Below are positions 22,443 through 33,775 of a stretch of DNA of 64,000 nt, piece by piece (the first letter of the stretch is position 1; each line of letters opens with the position of its first letter). Both the position numbers and the translations under genes were made by a program. Under the pieces are notes generated by a model. It saw nothing but the letters and a program-made list of their open reading frames with translations. It ran no database searches and was not told where the DNA came from. The stretch comes from Anaspis maculata (lineage: Eukaryota; Arthropoda; Insecta; Coleoptera; Scraptiidae). The DNA lies in contig OX421964.1 of NCBI GenBank assembly GCA_949128115.1, positions 35,084,177 to 35,148,176 on the forward strand, in the 5' to 3' direction.

Positions 22443-25151
22443 TCATCGGGGGTCCACTAGTTCCAGAGGTGTTAAGCGCTTCAAGCGGTAAGTTTGACAA
22501 CTGTTGTCAAGCAAGTTCACCGCCAGTGGATTGGGATGTCGCTCGAGTCGTGTCAAATACTTGGAACTTGCCTGCTGTGCTTCTTCACGTACAGTCGGTA
22601 TTCGGAGGTCCTGGTGTAGGGATGCATTTGTCACAAACCATGGTGAATTCGTGATTGTTCTCAAGACCTTGGACTGAAATCGTTGTAAAATTTCCAAATT
22701 GGAGACACTGGCTGTTCCCCACAGTTGGATTCCGTATGTCCACACCGGCTTCAGTATCACCTTGTAAACAGCGACTTTATTTTCCAATGAAAGTGAAGAT
22801 CCACGACCAACGAGCCATTGCATGTTTGAGAACTGGATCCCGAGCTGTTTCCTCTTCGTAAAGATGTGCTTCTGCCAAGTTAGCCGTTTGTCTAGGTGGA
22901 TACCTAAGTATTTCGCACTATTTTCTTGCGGCAGCGGTGTGTTATTGAGAGAAACAGGGGGGCAGATTTGTCGACGTAAGGTGTAAGTGACGTGTGTAGA
23001 CTTAGTCTCGTTGGCCTTGATCCTCCACTTCCTCATCCACTCCTGTAGACAGTCCAGCGAGCTCTGAAGATGGCGTGATGCTGTTGTAGCGTCGCCGCTG
23101 GTCGCCAGCAGGGCTGTGTCATCCGCATATGTCGCAGTGGTGGTGGTTTCCGAAGTCGGTATGTCACCGGTGTAGATTTGGTAAAGCACTGGACCGAGGA
23201 CACTGCCTTGCGGCACCCCAGCCTGTATCGGGAACAGTTTCGTGGTTTCGTCGTTGAATTTTACGTAGAAAAATCTGTCCGTGAGGTAGCTCTTCAAGAC
23301 CTGATAAAATGAATGTGGGATCTTAGATTTTAACTTGAACAGTAGACCACGGTGCCAGACTCGGTCGAAGGCTTGGGAGATGTCCAAGAAGGCCGCTGAA
23401 CAGTATTCCTTCTTTTCGTGCGTACTGTTTATGATCTTGACCAGGCGGTGCACTTGTTCGATAGTCGCATGCTTTTCTCTGAATCCAAATTGATGTTCTG
23501 GAATGACTGCGTTAGCTTCAAGAATGGGCTTGAGCCTTTGTAGGAAAAGTTTCTCAAATATCTTGGATAAGGTTGGTAAGAGGCTTATCGGGCGGTATGA
23601 CGTGACTTCCGCAGCAGGTTTGCCTGGCTTAGGAATGAGAATAACTTGAGCTACCTTCCATTGTGAGGGGAAGTGTCCCACCCTCATGATTGCATTGAAT
23701 ATGTGGGTGATTTTCATCAGTGCCACGTCAGGAAGTTCCTTCAGCACTTTACCGGTGATGAGATCATATCCAGGCGTTTTCTTGATGTCCAGTTTCCACA
23801 TCATGGTCTTGACTTCGTGGATTTTTATTGGTCTTATTGCTGGTGACAACTGGTGTGGTGATTCCAGGCAGGTTCTTATGTCTTCCTCTTCTTCTGCAGT
23901 CAGGTTTGAGGGATGTGGTTTAAAGACTACAGCTAGATGTAGAGCGAAGGTATCTGCTTTCTCTTCGTCATTACGAGCCCAGCTTCCGTCATTTTTTCTA
24001 ATTGCAGGAGTGGGTTGTGTAGCTTGGTGTTTGAGTTTTTTTGTGGCTTTCCATAGGGAGTACTCAGTAGCTTTAGTTGGTGATAAATTTTCCAAATAAT
24101 TTTGAATGTTTTGATTTTTCTTGTCCAGCAGCAGCTTTTTTAAGTGTCTTGTAGCTTTGTTCAGATTGGCTTTATCTTGAGGTGACCTTGTTATCATCCA
24201 TGTTCTTCTGAGTTTTCTCTTTTGACGTACTGCTTCCTTGATTATTTCAATACATTTGTTTTTGATCATTGTGGATGTCTCATAGGCCTCTGGTGTAGAT
24301 TCCCATGCGGCGGACTGTATACTGCGGACTAAGTCTTCAACTGCCGTATCAATTTCATCAGCTGATTTCAGTGGGGCATCCAAGATCAGCTTTTCTTCGA
24401 TTTTGGTTTTGAATTTGGACCAGTCTGTTCGTTTGCTGCTGAGTGATGCTGGTTTTGGTTTGCTTATTATTCTGGTGCTAAGTGTTATCATTACCACCGA
24501 ATGGTCTGATGACAGGTCTAGATTTTCTTCTACCAGGACATTTCCGATTGGAACCCCTTTGGTGACACAGAAATCTACCAAGTCAGGAGTTTTATTAAGA
24601 TCAGAGGGCCAGTACGTTGGTCTACCAGTAGATATGTGACTGTAATTGTTGGCGTCCATGCATTTCAACAATTCACGGCCTCTTGTTGTCACTAGTCTTG
24701 AACCCCATCTTGTGTGCTTGGAATTATAGTCTCCCCCAACCAAGAATTTATTGCCAAGTGTAGAGAAAAATAAATCGAATTGTTCCTTCTTTATTGCATG
24801 TCGTGGTGGACAGTAAATTGATGAGATCGTGATTTTTCCTAGCCAGTCTTCCACTACTACATTTGCGGCTTGGATATGATCAGTTCGGTAGTTTTCGCCC
24901 TCATAGTGTTTTATGGTACTTCTTATAATTACAGAACTTCCGCCGTGAGCGTTTCCACTAGGATGTGTAGAGTGATAGATGTTATAGTTTGGTATTTTAA
25001 GGAAGCTTCTACTGGTAAAGTGAGACTCCGAGACAAGAACTACGTCAAGATTATGAGATTTGATAAAATTGATTAGCTCAAGACTGTGTTGGGTTAGACC
25101 ATTTGCATTCCAAATGGCTATTTTGAGAGTATTTGCTTCGGTTTTCGCCAT
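22443..25151 (-). CDS. LINE ORF2: AP-type endonuclease and reverse transcriptase
   Basis: 902 residues. The N-terminal AP-like endonuclease (about 1-230) shows IAIWNANGL near residue 12, VLVSESHF, VGGDYNSKHTRWGS and SSDHSVV, the usual metal and catalytic motifs. The reverse transcriptase (about 470-740) shows PISLLPTLSKIFEKL, FGFREKHATIEQVHRL, AFLDISQAFDRVWHRGL, GVPQGSVLGPVLY and TYADDTALLA (catalytic YADD), followed by YLGIHLDKRLTW. No RNase H or zinc-finger tail was recognised. The start codon overlaps the ORF1 stop in TAATG at 25153-25149, so translation probably follows termination-reinitiation. Acts at the chromosome: nicks the target and copies the element RNA. Confidence 0.95.
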   Translation of the reverse strand: MAKTEANTLKIAIWNANGLTQHSLELINFIKSHNLDVVLVSESHFTSRSFLKIPNYNIYHSTHPSGNAHGGSSVIIRSTIKHYEGENYRTDHIQAANVVVEDWLGKITISSIYCPPRHAIKKEQFDLFFSTLGNKFLVGGDYNSKHTRWGSRLVTTRGRELLKCMDANNYSHISTGRPTYWPSDLNKTPDLVDFCVTKGVPIGNVLVEENLDLSSDHSVVMITLSTRIISKPKPASLSSKRTDWSKFKTKIEEKLILDAPLKSADEIDTAVEDLVRSIQSAAWESTPEAYETSTMIKNKCIEIIKEAVRQKRKLRRTWMITRSPQDKANLNKATRHLKKLLLDKKNQNIQNYLENLSPTKATEYSLWKATKKLKHQATQPTPAIRKNDGSWARNDEEKADTFALHLAVVFKPHPSNLTAEEEEDIRTCLESPHQLSPAIRPIKIHEVKTMMWKLDIKKTPGYDLITGKVLKELPDVALMKITHIFNAIMRVGHFPSQWKVAQVILIPKPGKPAAEVTSYRPISLLPTLSKIFEKLFLQRLKPILEANAVIPEHQFGFREKHATIEQVHRLVKIINSTHEKKEYCSAAFLDISQAFDRVWHRGLLFKLKSKIPHSFYQVLKSYLTDRFFYVKFNDETTKLFPIQAGVPQGSVLGPVLYQIYTGDIPTSETTTTATYADDTALLATSGDATTASRHLQSSLDCLQEWMRKWRIKANETKSTHVTYTLRRQICPPVSLNNTPLPQENSAKYLGIHLDKRLTWQKHIFTKRKQLGIQFSNMQWLVGRGSSLSLENKVAVYKVILKPVWTYGIQLWGTASVSNLEILQRFQSKVLRTITNSPWFVTNASLHQDLRIPTVREEAQQASSKYLTRLERHPNPLAVNLLDNSCQTYRLKRLTPLELVDPR

Positions 25152-26428
25152 TACGTTTGTTTTTCAAGCAGTTTAAGGATGAGCTTTCTCATGTCTCGCA
25201 TTTCCTCGATTAAATCGAATACTATTTTTTCTAACCTGTCTATTGTTGATTGTGACTTATTGGGATGCTGTTGTAATTGCTCAATCCGTTCTGGCCTGTG
25301 TTGTTCGCCGTCTTGCACAGCTGCTGCGTAGGAGGTTCCTGGTCGTATTGTCCTGGTCTGAGTCGTATTTTCTTGGTTACTTGCCACTTGGTTATTATCA
25401 GGGTTATTTTTTTGGCGTAGAGGCGGAAACTTTCTATATTGAATTTCTTTATAGATTTTACAACCCTTGTAATTCGCAGGATGTTGCTCGGAGCATAACG
25501 CACATTTTGGTGGAGCCCCTTGGGGTTTTTGGCAGTCCTTATTGGAATGTCCCTCACCGCAACGGACACATCTGGTATTTCTGTGACAATATTTTTTTGT
25601 ATGTCCATAGGTCAAGCACCGGCCGCATTGTGGTATATTTCTCGTTGCTCTGGGTGGTTCTATATTCACTTTCGTGTTTAAGAGCAAGTTTATTTTGTAA
25701 ATGTCCTTGACATTCGGCGTATTTTCCAGGTCTACAAACTGCATTGATAATAGCTTTTTCGTTACTTTACTCGTTGGAGTGTAGATATTACGAACTTGAA
25801 ATCCTTGTTGTTCGATCGCCGCTTTTAGCTCTTCTTTATTCACATTGTAGTGGATATTTTTGATGACGACTCGAAAATTCTTTTCTTCTTTAAGTTGAAA
25901 TGTATGATGTTGGACTTCTGTCTGTTTAAGTTCTTGAATTATTTTTCTATATGTATCCGCATCTAGGGGCATGATTTTTATCTGGTCACCATTTACTTTA
26001 ATGGTGTATTTGTCTCTCGCAAAAACGTCGAGGGATTTAATCATCACGCTGTAGTCATGTACTTTCGTGATCATTATCGGCGGTATTTTAAGCTTTGGTG
26101 GCTGCGCCGTTTTTTGTTCTTCATCTTGTGAGTCATCATTAGCGAGGAGCTGGAATTTATTCGCAGGGTTGACCTTATATTCTGTTATTAGTTTCTGGCG
26201 GGTGTTGCGCACACTTTTTTGGGGAGAGTTTCTTTTATGTTTACGTGCTTGGACTCTGATCCATCCATGTTGTTCCTTTAGTTTCTGTAATTCTTCTTCT
26301 ACAAGTAGTTTTGTTCTCCTTTCAACTTCTCTCGAAATTTGTCTCTCAATTTCTAGTTCTTCCAATCTTGTCATATCGACGTCCTCGGTAAGATTAAGAC
26401 TTTCCGCTGCTATTCCTATGGGTTGCAT
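25151..26428 (-). CDS. LINE ORF1: gag-like zinc-knuckle protein
   Basis: 425 residues starting MQPIGIAAESLNLTEDVD. A charged, coiled-coil-like N-terminal stretch (about 20-60) is followed by a region like the insect gag-like domain (FRVVIKNIHYNVNKEELKAA, about residue 190). Three cysteine-histidine knuckles lie near 275-330: CGRCLTYGHTKKYC, CVRCGEGHSNKDC and CALCSEQHPANYKGC. The C-terminus is Gln/Asn-rich. Such proteins bind element RNA and form the ribonucleoprotein used in retrotransposition. The stop TAA overlaps the ORF2 ATG by one base. Confidence 0.93.
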   Translation of the reverse strand: MQPIGIAAESLNLTEDVDMTRLEELEIERQISREVERRTKLLVEEELQKLKEQHGWIRVQARKHKRNSPQKSVRNTRQKLITEYKVNPANKFQLLANDDSQDEEQKTAQPPKLKIPPIMITKVHDYSVMIKSLDVFARDKYTIKVNGDQIKIMPLDADTYRKIIQELKQTEVQHHTFQLKEEKNFRVVIKNIHYNVNKEELKAAIEQQGFQVRNIYTPTSKVTKKLLSMQFVDLENTPNVKDIYKINLLLNTKVNIEPPRATRNIPQCGRCLTYGHTKKYCHRNTRCVRCGEGHSNKDCQKPQGAPPKCALCSEQHPANYKGCKIYKEIQYRKFPPLRQKNNPDNNQVASNQENTTQTRTIRPGTSYAAAVQDGEQHRPERIEQLQQHPNKSQSTIDRLEKIVFDLIEEMRDMRKLILKLLEKQT

Positions 26429-26855
26429 ATTTGTGTTCGGCGCTTTTGTCTAGGTATAACCACCCTGCCAGTCGAGCGCATAGGGAGGCCGCCCGAGTCG
26501 CCCTCGCGGAGGCAACAACCCTAATCCCACCGGCAGAGTGGATCACGTAGGTATCGTTGTAATAAAGAAAATGTTGAGTCCGTCTCTGTCTCCAGAACAC
26601 ACAAAACAATATGTATGATAACGACAATACTGATAACAGCTGTAAATATTTCCGTGTACGGGTATAAATCTTGTTGTATACTGGCACTTACTCGAGATTC
26701 CGATGGCTGTCAATCGTAAATCAGGTTAGCCCAGTGCATGTTTAAAGTGATCACCAACTTTAATAAATTAAAGCGCACTTTTGATCTTCAAATTTCACTT
26801 CCCAAGGCAGAGCAAACCGACAGCAGCTATCAGCTCCGACCAGGACCGGACTGAG

Positions 26856-27740
26856 GATTGTTAGTGTTTCGTTGGTGCTTCACGGTTTTCCTTGAAAAAG
26901 TCAGCAGCACCAAATTCAGCCAATTTACAGACCAAAACCTCAAAAATCGTAAAGTGAGCAGTCAACTTCTGCAATCTTGAAGCATCAATGTTCTGATTAG
27001 TCTTGCCGGTTGATCCTTCCTCAGTGCTTCACGTCAGCAGCACCAAATTAGGCTAGCTACAGACAAACCTGAAAAACTTTGAAACTTGACCAAACTCCTT
27101 TGAATTTAGTTACGATTACACCTAACAGCGAGCAAATAGAAAATTCTTTCTCTCCTTGAATTACCATGAACATATCTGTTCAATAAATCTACAAAATTTC
27201 TTGATTCTCTAAACAGGTACCTAGGTATGCATTATATTATTAAATGGCTTTAGTTGACACACAAGTTAAGTACTAGGAAATCTGGACAAGAGGAAGTATC
27301 TCATGTGAGCTTTGTCAGGGCCGGCCCTAGGTCGGCGCGGAGTGAGTGATTCAAGCTGCTAAATCAGCCTAGGCGTTTTGAGTGAAAAATCACCCAAACA
27401 TAGAAAAAAATCATTCACTTTTCGGACCAAGAAAAGCTTACTATATAACACAGAAAGAGTTTTGTAAAAGAGGGGAAAATAATGACGTTTCCATTCTGGT
27501 AAAGTGAAGAAGGTCAAGTATGAAGGTGAAGTATATGAGAATGAAAAGTGACGAAATGTGGAGTGGGGGAAAATGTACACCCTAATTTTTTGATATAACA
27601 GGTGTAGTTTCCCAAAAATTCCATTTTTTCAAGTGTACTCTTTCTAAAACACTGGGTGTCGCAAAAGTATCGCATTCCGAGTCCAGAGCGGTATATGGAA
27701 TCCACTCAAGAACACGGGGAAATTATTCAATGAAATTAAT
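26856..27740. repeat. Long direct repeat, right copy
   Basis: Right partner of 21338-22222. To its right follows GACGTTTATTTT, presumably the original continuation of the target; to its left is the 5' end of the LINE. Confidence 0.9.
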
Positions 27741-28259
27741 GACGTTTATTTTTTTAAATATGGAAGTTCAAATGTTGGAACTTACCCCTCACGATTTCCG
27801 ATAATGTGATTTTGTGAAGCTGCTTTCGATCGACTAATTAGTGAAAATTATCAACTAATTAGTGTGCACTGAAATTCAGTTGACGATACAGGGTGAGTCA
27901 TAAATCACAAAAACTAGCTTTCTTTATTATTGCCTGTAAAATATTCCATTGGCTTTGCCCCTGAAATACCGTATGTTCGTTAAAATCATGAATTAGGGCA
28001 GGCTATGGAAGTAATAACGTATGTCGTGAATTTATCAATGATCACTCAAATTTCATGTAAACATGATGAGCCGTCGTCATGGAATACATTTTGGACATAC
28101 GTTTCGAAGTTCACAGCCTGCCCTAGATCATGATTTTAACGAACATACGGTAGTTTAGAACAAGATAAAACTTTTTTCGTTTCCATAGAAGAATTTTTAG
28201 TGGCGTTTTTGAAGAGAGATGAATTTTTAAGATTTTTGTAAATTATGAGAATGGAACTA
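27741..28259. other. Interval with hairpin, no gene
   Basis: Contains a short ACTAATTAGTG inverted pair near 27833-27866 and the hairpin at 27967-28152. No gene. Confidence 0.5.
27967..28152. repeat. Hairpin, 33-bp arms, 120-bp core (copy B)
   Basis: Arms start TACCGTATGTTCG and differ from each other at two positions. The core (28000-28119) begins AGGCTATG and ends CACAGCCT and contains a smaller inverted pair (ACGTATGTC / GACATACGT). Ends read TA-CC and GG-TA. Confidence 0.85.
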
Positions 28260-28603
28260 CAGAGTGACCTATCAACAATTTTGAAAAAAAATGATTGGCG
28301 TGAATAATGGGAACTGTATTCCTTTTTTCACCGGAACTTCTACGCCTCCGAATATTATGGAAATTGAGTGACATCTTTTCATTCCGCGTTCTTTTTTAGA
28401 TAAAGCTGTGTCTACATGGTATTGATTGAAATAGCCGTTGTCGAGGAATTTGAGTTTGGAAGTAGGTATGAATATGGAAAGAACCAATTAGAACAAGAGA
28501 AGAACAAGAACATTCCGTCAGGTCGTCAGGTTTCTGGTTGCTAAGCAAATCAAGCAGCTTTTGGGTTATGCCAGATTTTTCCCAAAATAAGCAAATTATA
28601 CTA

Positions 28604-28713
28604 TAGGCTGTCTGATTTCAACATGATTCTAGTGGGCTGTGTTTCTGGTCACCATCGGCCGATAGCGGCTTGAATCGCAGCCCACTAGAATCATGTAGAA
28701 ATCAGACAGCCTA
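28604..28713. repeat. Hairpin, 30-bp arms, 50-bp core (copy C)
   Basis: Arms start TAGGCTGTCTGATTTC with one substitution and a small indel-free match across 30 bp. Core 28634-28683 begins GGGCTGTG and ends CGCAGCCC. Directly abuts the next hairpin. Confidence 0.85.
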
Positions 28714-28837
28714 TACCATGCGATCAACAAAACTCGAAATTGGGGTAGACTGTGCTCTGGCCGGAAGCAGTTTGACATTCTGAAATTTAACCAGGTCACA
28801 GCCTACCTAAATTCCGAATTTTGTTGATCGCATGATA
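28714..28837. repeat. Hairpin with 58-bp apical core (copy A')
   Basis: Same family as 18338-18461 in inverted orientation and of the same total size (124 bp): 33-bp arms starting TACCATGCGATC and a 58-bp core at 28747-28804. Confidence 0.88.
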
Positions 28838-29058
28838 TTTTGCTACCAGTTTATCAGCTCGTATGACAATGCCAACGCCATAAACAATAGAAAGTAAATT
28901 CATTTAACCATAGAGTAGACGACCTGACTGAATGTTTTCAATTTTTTTTCATATTTATTTGTACCTACGTTTAAACTCAAATTTCCCTAAATAAAGGAAA
29001 CACTTCATATTATTCACGCCAATGATTTTTTTTTCGGAACTGTTGATAAGTCATTCTG

Positions 29059-29860
29059 TAGCGTCATTTTCACAATAGCTTTTTACAAAATTTCAGCTTC
29101 GCAGCTTTATTAATTTTTGAATTGTTCAATGATTTTTTTTGTCACATTTGAAGGGCTGTATCTCCTTTACAGAGGTGAATTTTAAAAAACGGTCTCAAAT
29201 ATCTTCCATGACTTGATGTGAGGAATCTATGGTCAAGCGTTGGCTGCTTTATTCTGAGACATCTGTATATAAGTTTAAATTTTACTCCAGGAGCGACTAC
29301 TGGATATCATTCGGTATTATTATGAGCAGAGAGATTTCCCTGTAGTTTTACACATAGTAGCTATTGTATAAACAGGATGTTCTGTGATTTATGTAACAAA
29401 CTCACATACTAGATAAAGGACTCCAAGATGAGCTAAGACCAACAAAAAAGAAAAAATCCGCCATTGGTTTTCGAAGTGCAATACTTCTGCAACGGTTTCG
29501 TATAATCGATTGAAATTTTTGTGTTACATTCCCTCACTGATACTTCATAAAAAGCCATAGCCAGTAGGGAAAAATTCTAAGACCGGACTGGAAAAAAATC
29601 ATTCAGGTTTTCGTGTCAAGAAGTACCTTTTTTGAACGAATTTTGGAAAAATTGTTACCATCCTAATGCTTACACCTCGGATTCAATTTCAGGATATTGA
29701 ATTTAGTCGGAAAAGGTGCCAAACTTTTCGTGATCGGTCCAATATGGCGCAAGAAAAGAAAGAACCACCTAGCCGAGCTTCGCATCCTCACAGGATGCAT
29801 AGAGCCCCTTTCAACAATGATCGACTTTTTTTGTACGAAAATGATATCAACGGGACTATA
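29059..29860. other. Gene-free interval
   Basis: No gene recognised; a short open frame at 29666-29989 runs into the next foldback and has no motif. Confidence 0.45.
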
Positions 29861-30773
29861 CCGTCCGTTTTTTTTTCTAGGCCCCAGCTTATAGCGCCTT
29901 TATTATGGGTTTTACACCTAACATATTATATATTTTTGAAATCAGAAGAACACAGTCTTTCGATTGATGGTATGTCAAATTATTTTTGACAGATGTAATT
30001 TTTTGACAATTGACGGAATAGTACTTGTGACACACCATTTTAAAGCCCGTAAAATTCTTAGAAGAACTGTATTTTTATTTCTAGAATAGGATGTCTTTTA
30101 CAGCTTCTGGAGGTCTTTGAATAGAAAAAATTGTTAAAATTCAGAAATACCTACTCAATAATTAATAGGTATTTTTATTATCAACTGATGATAATATTCT
30201 GATTTTGAATCGTCCAAATTAGCGGGAGATTCTATAAACACCTTATCTTTCAGATAGGCTCATAAAAAAAATCGAGGGGGCATACCTGGCCACCTCGGAT
30301 ACTATCGCGTTGGGCTGGCAGTTCCAATTCACCGGTCGTTGAATCTCTCATTCAAGGAACAAGCAGACGGTCATTTCGAGTAACTTCTTCTGAACATTTT
30401 TCGTTTTATTTCGATTATTTATTGATTATTATCATTAGTTATTATTAAAAATACCTGTTTTGCTTACTTACGTGCTTATTGAGTATTTCTGAATTTCAAC
30501 AATTCTTTCCTATTTAAAGACCTCTAGAAGCTGTAAAAGATATCCCATTCCAAAAATGAAAACGCAGTTTTCCTCAGAATTCAATGGGCTCTAAAATGAT
30601 ATATCACAAGTACTATTTTGTCAATTGTCAAAAAATGACATCTGTCAAAAATAATTTGACATACCATCAATCGAAAGATTTTGTTCTTCTGATTTCAAAA
30701 ATATATAATATGTTGGGTGTGGAACTTATAATGAAGGCGCTACGCGCTGGGGCCTAGAAAAAAAAACGGACGG
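29861..30773. repeat. Foldback element CCGTCCG/CGGACGG, copy 1 (913 bp)
   Basis: Ends CCGTCCGTTTTTTTTT and its inverse, flanked by TA on both sides. Long arms include GTATGTCAAATTATTTTTGA and its inverse. A small non-palindromic centre near 30280-30370 (ACCTCGGATACTATCGCG). A second copy lies at 35773-36696. No coding capacity. Confidence 0.88.
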
Positions 30774-32165
30774 TATAACGCATAGGTAACTAGACTGTGT
30801 TTCAGCCAATGAGATGCACGTATTCGGGGTACCAAGAGGATATCACAGCGACAATTCACCTCACTCCTTAAAATAGTAGGCCGTTCAAGTGTATTACCAC
30901 CAAGGTCATTGGTGAAAACACCCCTCCAGAATGACCAACCTCAAAAAATCCAAATAGTTTTCACTTTTTTATGATGATTTTCAGTGTGATTCGGTTAATT
31001 GTCTTAACAAATACAGCTCTAGGTTCAATATATTATCACTTACATCTCGATTCACATTCACACTCGGATCCCCTCGTGAAAATCCTCGATGTAGCGATAA
31101 TACACCTAACCTATCGGTGTTACACAAACGATGATAAAAAGCAATTGAATTTATCACCGATTTCGGCTTCTTCATCACCTTCTGTCAGATTGATTTCAGT
31201 TTGAGGTTAACTTTTATTTTCAATGTGAACTGTTGAAAATACATATAAAATACTAATGGGATACTAATGAAAGAGCTTAAAACGTGATTACTTACCTCCA
31301 AGAGGGGGTTCTTGTACAAAATATATACAGATACAGCATTCGTCTGTGGTGTTGACGTTGACACAGGCATTCAGATCAGAGAAATGTCACATTGGGTGGA
31401 TTTACATGGGATCTGCTCGTAACATGGAAAATCATGTCAGGCTTTTGGCATTTTACCCACATACACTTGCACTTTCTCCTCTATCTAGGTGTTCTTGATG
31501 ATTTGATGCAAATTTAAAGAAAGCAAGGCAAAATGCACTGTCGTAGCCTGCGATCAGTTTCTCCAGAAATCACTCCACGACGTAAAAAATCCGTAGATGT
31601 AGATGACCTTATATTGCCAAACCAAAAAAAAAGTACGAAAATAGCAATCAAACAAGCGAGCAGCACTACGTCCGCCATATTTTTCTAGTCATAGATTTCT
31701 ATCATCAAAAAAGTACCAAAATAGTATCGTGACACGGGACTTTAATTTTATATTTCCTCATATTTTTCTATTCATAGATTTCTAGTATGAAAATAGTACG
31801 AGAATAGTATCGTGACACTGGGGCTTGAGAGGGGTACAATGGATTCCACATCTCGGCCTACGTGCCAGGTGAAACTACGTTTCATCAGCTTCCCTCAATA
31901 AATTTAGAATCCAGAATGACGTTGTTTTTTCGTTGTTTTAGGAAAAAGTCTAATCAGCGACGTTCCGATCTAGTTTTTGGGGATATTAATGATACAACTT
32001 GAACCATCCAGTCCAAATAACAAATATCTATATTATTCTAATTGGCAATTGGTATAATATCAAGTAACAATATTTTTCCACACAACGCATACCATAATTG
32101 AAAAGTAAATTACCTATTCAATAACCTTCCAGAATCGTTTCCGGAAGCCACTGAAATACTTAGCG
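30774..32165. other. 5' flank of GR locus 7
   Basis: About 1.4 kb without a gene. Bases 31676-31740 and 31770-31835 are two related direct copies (TTTCTA-T-CATAGATTTCTA then AATAGTATCGTGACAC). Promoter of locus 7 expected near 32100 but not recognised. Confidence 0.5.
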
Positions 32166-32312
32166 ATGACGCAAGTAGCTAAACTGATGTCGCCAGTTTT
32201 TGTGCTGTTCAAATGCACCGGTCTCACGAGCTACTCTTTGAATACTGACAAAAAATGTTTTACCAGAACCAAACGTGATGTAATCGTGAACGTCTTCTTA
32301 GCACTCTCAGTA

Positions 32313-32321
32313 ATTCTTGTA
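32313..32321. repeat. 9-bp target duplication, left copy
   Basis: ATTCTTGTA directly before the element terminus GGGTGCGTTAAG; repeated at 38665-38673. Confidence 0.93.
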
Positions 32322-33544
32322 GGGTGCGTTAAGTTGGCCCCCTCATTTTCGAATTTCGAAAATACGACTGCGGCATCGTAAAATGCTCGCAAGATGCTGG
32401 CGAATGCTGTATTTTTTTTCAAAAATGCTCGGCCCGATTCGCCAAAAAAACAATTTTCATTTAGGGGGCCAACTCAACGGTAGCCCCCCCACTTTCGAGT
32501 TTTGAAAATTTCACAATGGCATCGTGAAATGCTCGCGAAATGCTGGCGAATGCTGTATTTTTTTTTAAGAATGCTGGGCCCAAATCGACACAAAAGCCCT
32601 TCGAATTTGGGGGGCCAGCTTAACGATAGCCCCCCACTTTCGAATTTTGGAAATCTCACGTCGGCATCTTGAAATGCTCGCGAAATGCTGGCGAATGCTG
32701 TATTTTTTTCAAAAAATGCTGGGCCCAAATCGACACAAAAGTCCTTCGAAGTTGGAGGGTCCAACTTAACGCTAGCCCCCCACTTTCGAATTTTGGAAAT
32801 CTCACGACGGCATCTTAAAATGCTTGCGAAATGCTGGCGAATGCTGTATTTTTTTTTAAAAATGCTCAGCCCGATTCGCAAAAAAAATAAATATTTGGGG
32901 GGCTAACTCAACGGTAGTCCCCCCACTTTCGAATTTTGGAAATTGCACCACGGCATCGTAAAATGCTCGTGAAATGCCGGGGAATGCTGTTTTTTCGAAA
33001 AATGCTAGGCCCAAATCGACACAAAGGTCCTTTGAAGTTGGGGGGTCAACTTAAAGCTAGCCCCCCACTTCCGAATTCTGGGAATTTCACGACGGCATAG
33101 CGAAATGCTGGCGAATGCTGTATTTATTCCAAAATATGCTCTACCCTGTTCATCACGATTTCCCATCCTATTATTCCTATGCGATGTAGTCGGTCCTGTT
33201 TAGAAAACGGTTAATGACTGTTTGAATTATGGTCTGCTTTCTAATCATTCAATAGCGATAAGCGCAAGGCGCAAGTGAGGCCCCACTACCAACTGGAAGT
33301 GAGGATGGACAGTTCAAATGGCAAAACTGAACCTAGACCTTCAATCAATAGATGTTATATCAAATTGTTAATTTACTTAAAAGGGCGGAGTCAAATTGGT
33401 AAAATAAGGCGTTGCGGAATCAATCGCTGTGGGTTTATTCCTCGACAGAAACTCACCATCCAGGTCTCTTTCGAAAGCTACAAGGATGTACTTTAGTTTG
33501 AGCTCATTGAAATTTTCAAAATCGAAAAAAAATTCAAAATTCGA

Positions 33545-33775
33545 ATTCAAATTTCGAAGGTATATATTGAAATAATCTTGAAACTACACCACAATTTTTC
33601 TATTTTTCTTTGACATACGAATGTCAAAACTTTTACAACTTTCTCCGAAAAAGAAAATATTTTAAATATTATACAAACCCTGACGATGCCGAAAGGCGAA
33701 ACCGGTTGGTAAAAGAAAAATAGAAAAATTGTGGTGTAGTTTCAAGATTATTTCAATATATACCTTCTACTTTAT
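33545..33775. repeat. Small foldback nested in the left arm
   Basis: AAGGTATATATTGAAATAAT to its inverse ATTATTTCAATATATACCTT, with a short unpaired centre that contains GATGCCGAAAGGCGAAACCGG. The right arm of the giant element has no counterpart, so it inserted after the giant palindrome formed. Confidence 0.75.

Larger units (their letters stand above)
22222..26855 (-). mobile_element. Jockey-type non-LTR retrotransposon, apparently full length
   Basis: About 4.63 kb on the minus strand. The 5' end at 26855 reads CTCAGTCCGGTCC, typical of a LINE with an internal promoter in its 5' UTR; the 3' end is a 27-nt A tail (plus-strand T at 22222-22248). Two long uninterrupted ORFs encode a zinc-knuckle nucleic-acid-binding protein and an endonuclease plus reverse transcriptase. 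No LTRs. With both ORFs open, a 5' end, a tail and matching flanking repeats, it looks recent and possibly competent for target-primed reverse transcription. Confidence 0.92.
28260..29058. repeat. Foldback element, 799 bp, TA flanks
   Basis: Left end CAGAGTGACCTATCAACA, right end inverse of CAGAATGACTTATCAACA, each flanked by TA. The arms include ATTGGCGTGAATAAT and its inverse. The middle holds two further hairpins back to back (28604-28713 and 28714-28837), so this is a nested structure. No transposase. Confidence 0.8.

Noticed and set aside
23686..26453. Plus-strand frames of 120-155 codons opposite the LINE
   Set aside because: Antisense shadows of ORF1 and ORF2, which carry clear domains.
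21841..27705. Identical 73- and 63-codon frames in two places
   Set aside because: They are copies within the 885-bp direct repeat, without any domain, signal peptide or codon evidence.
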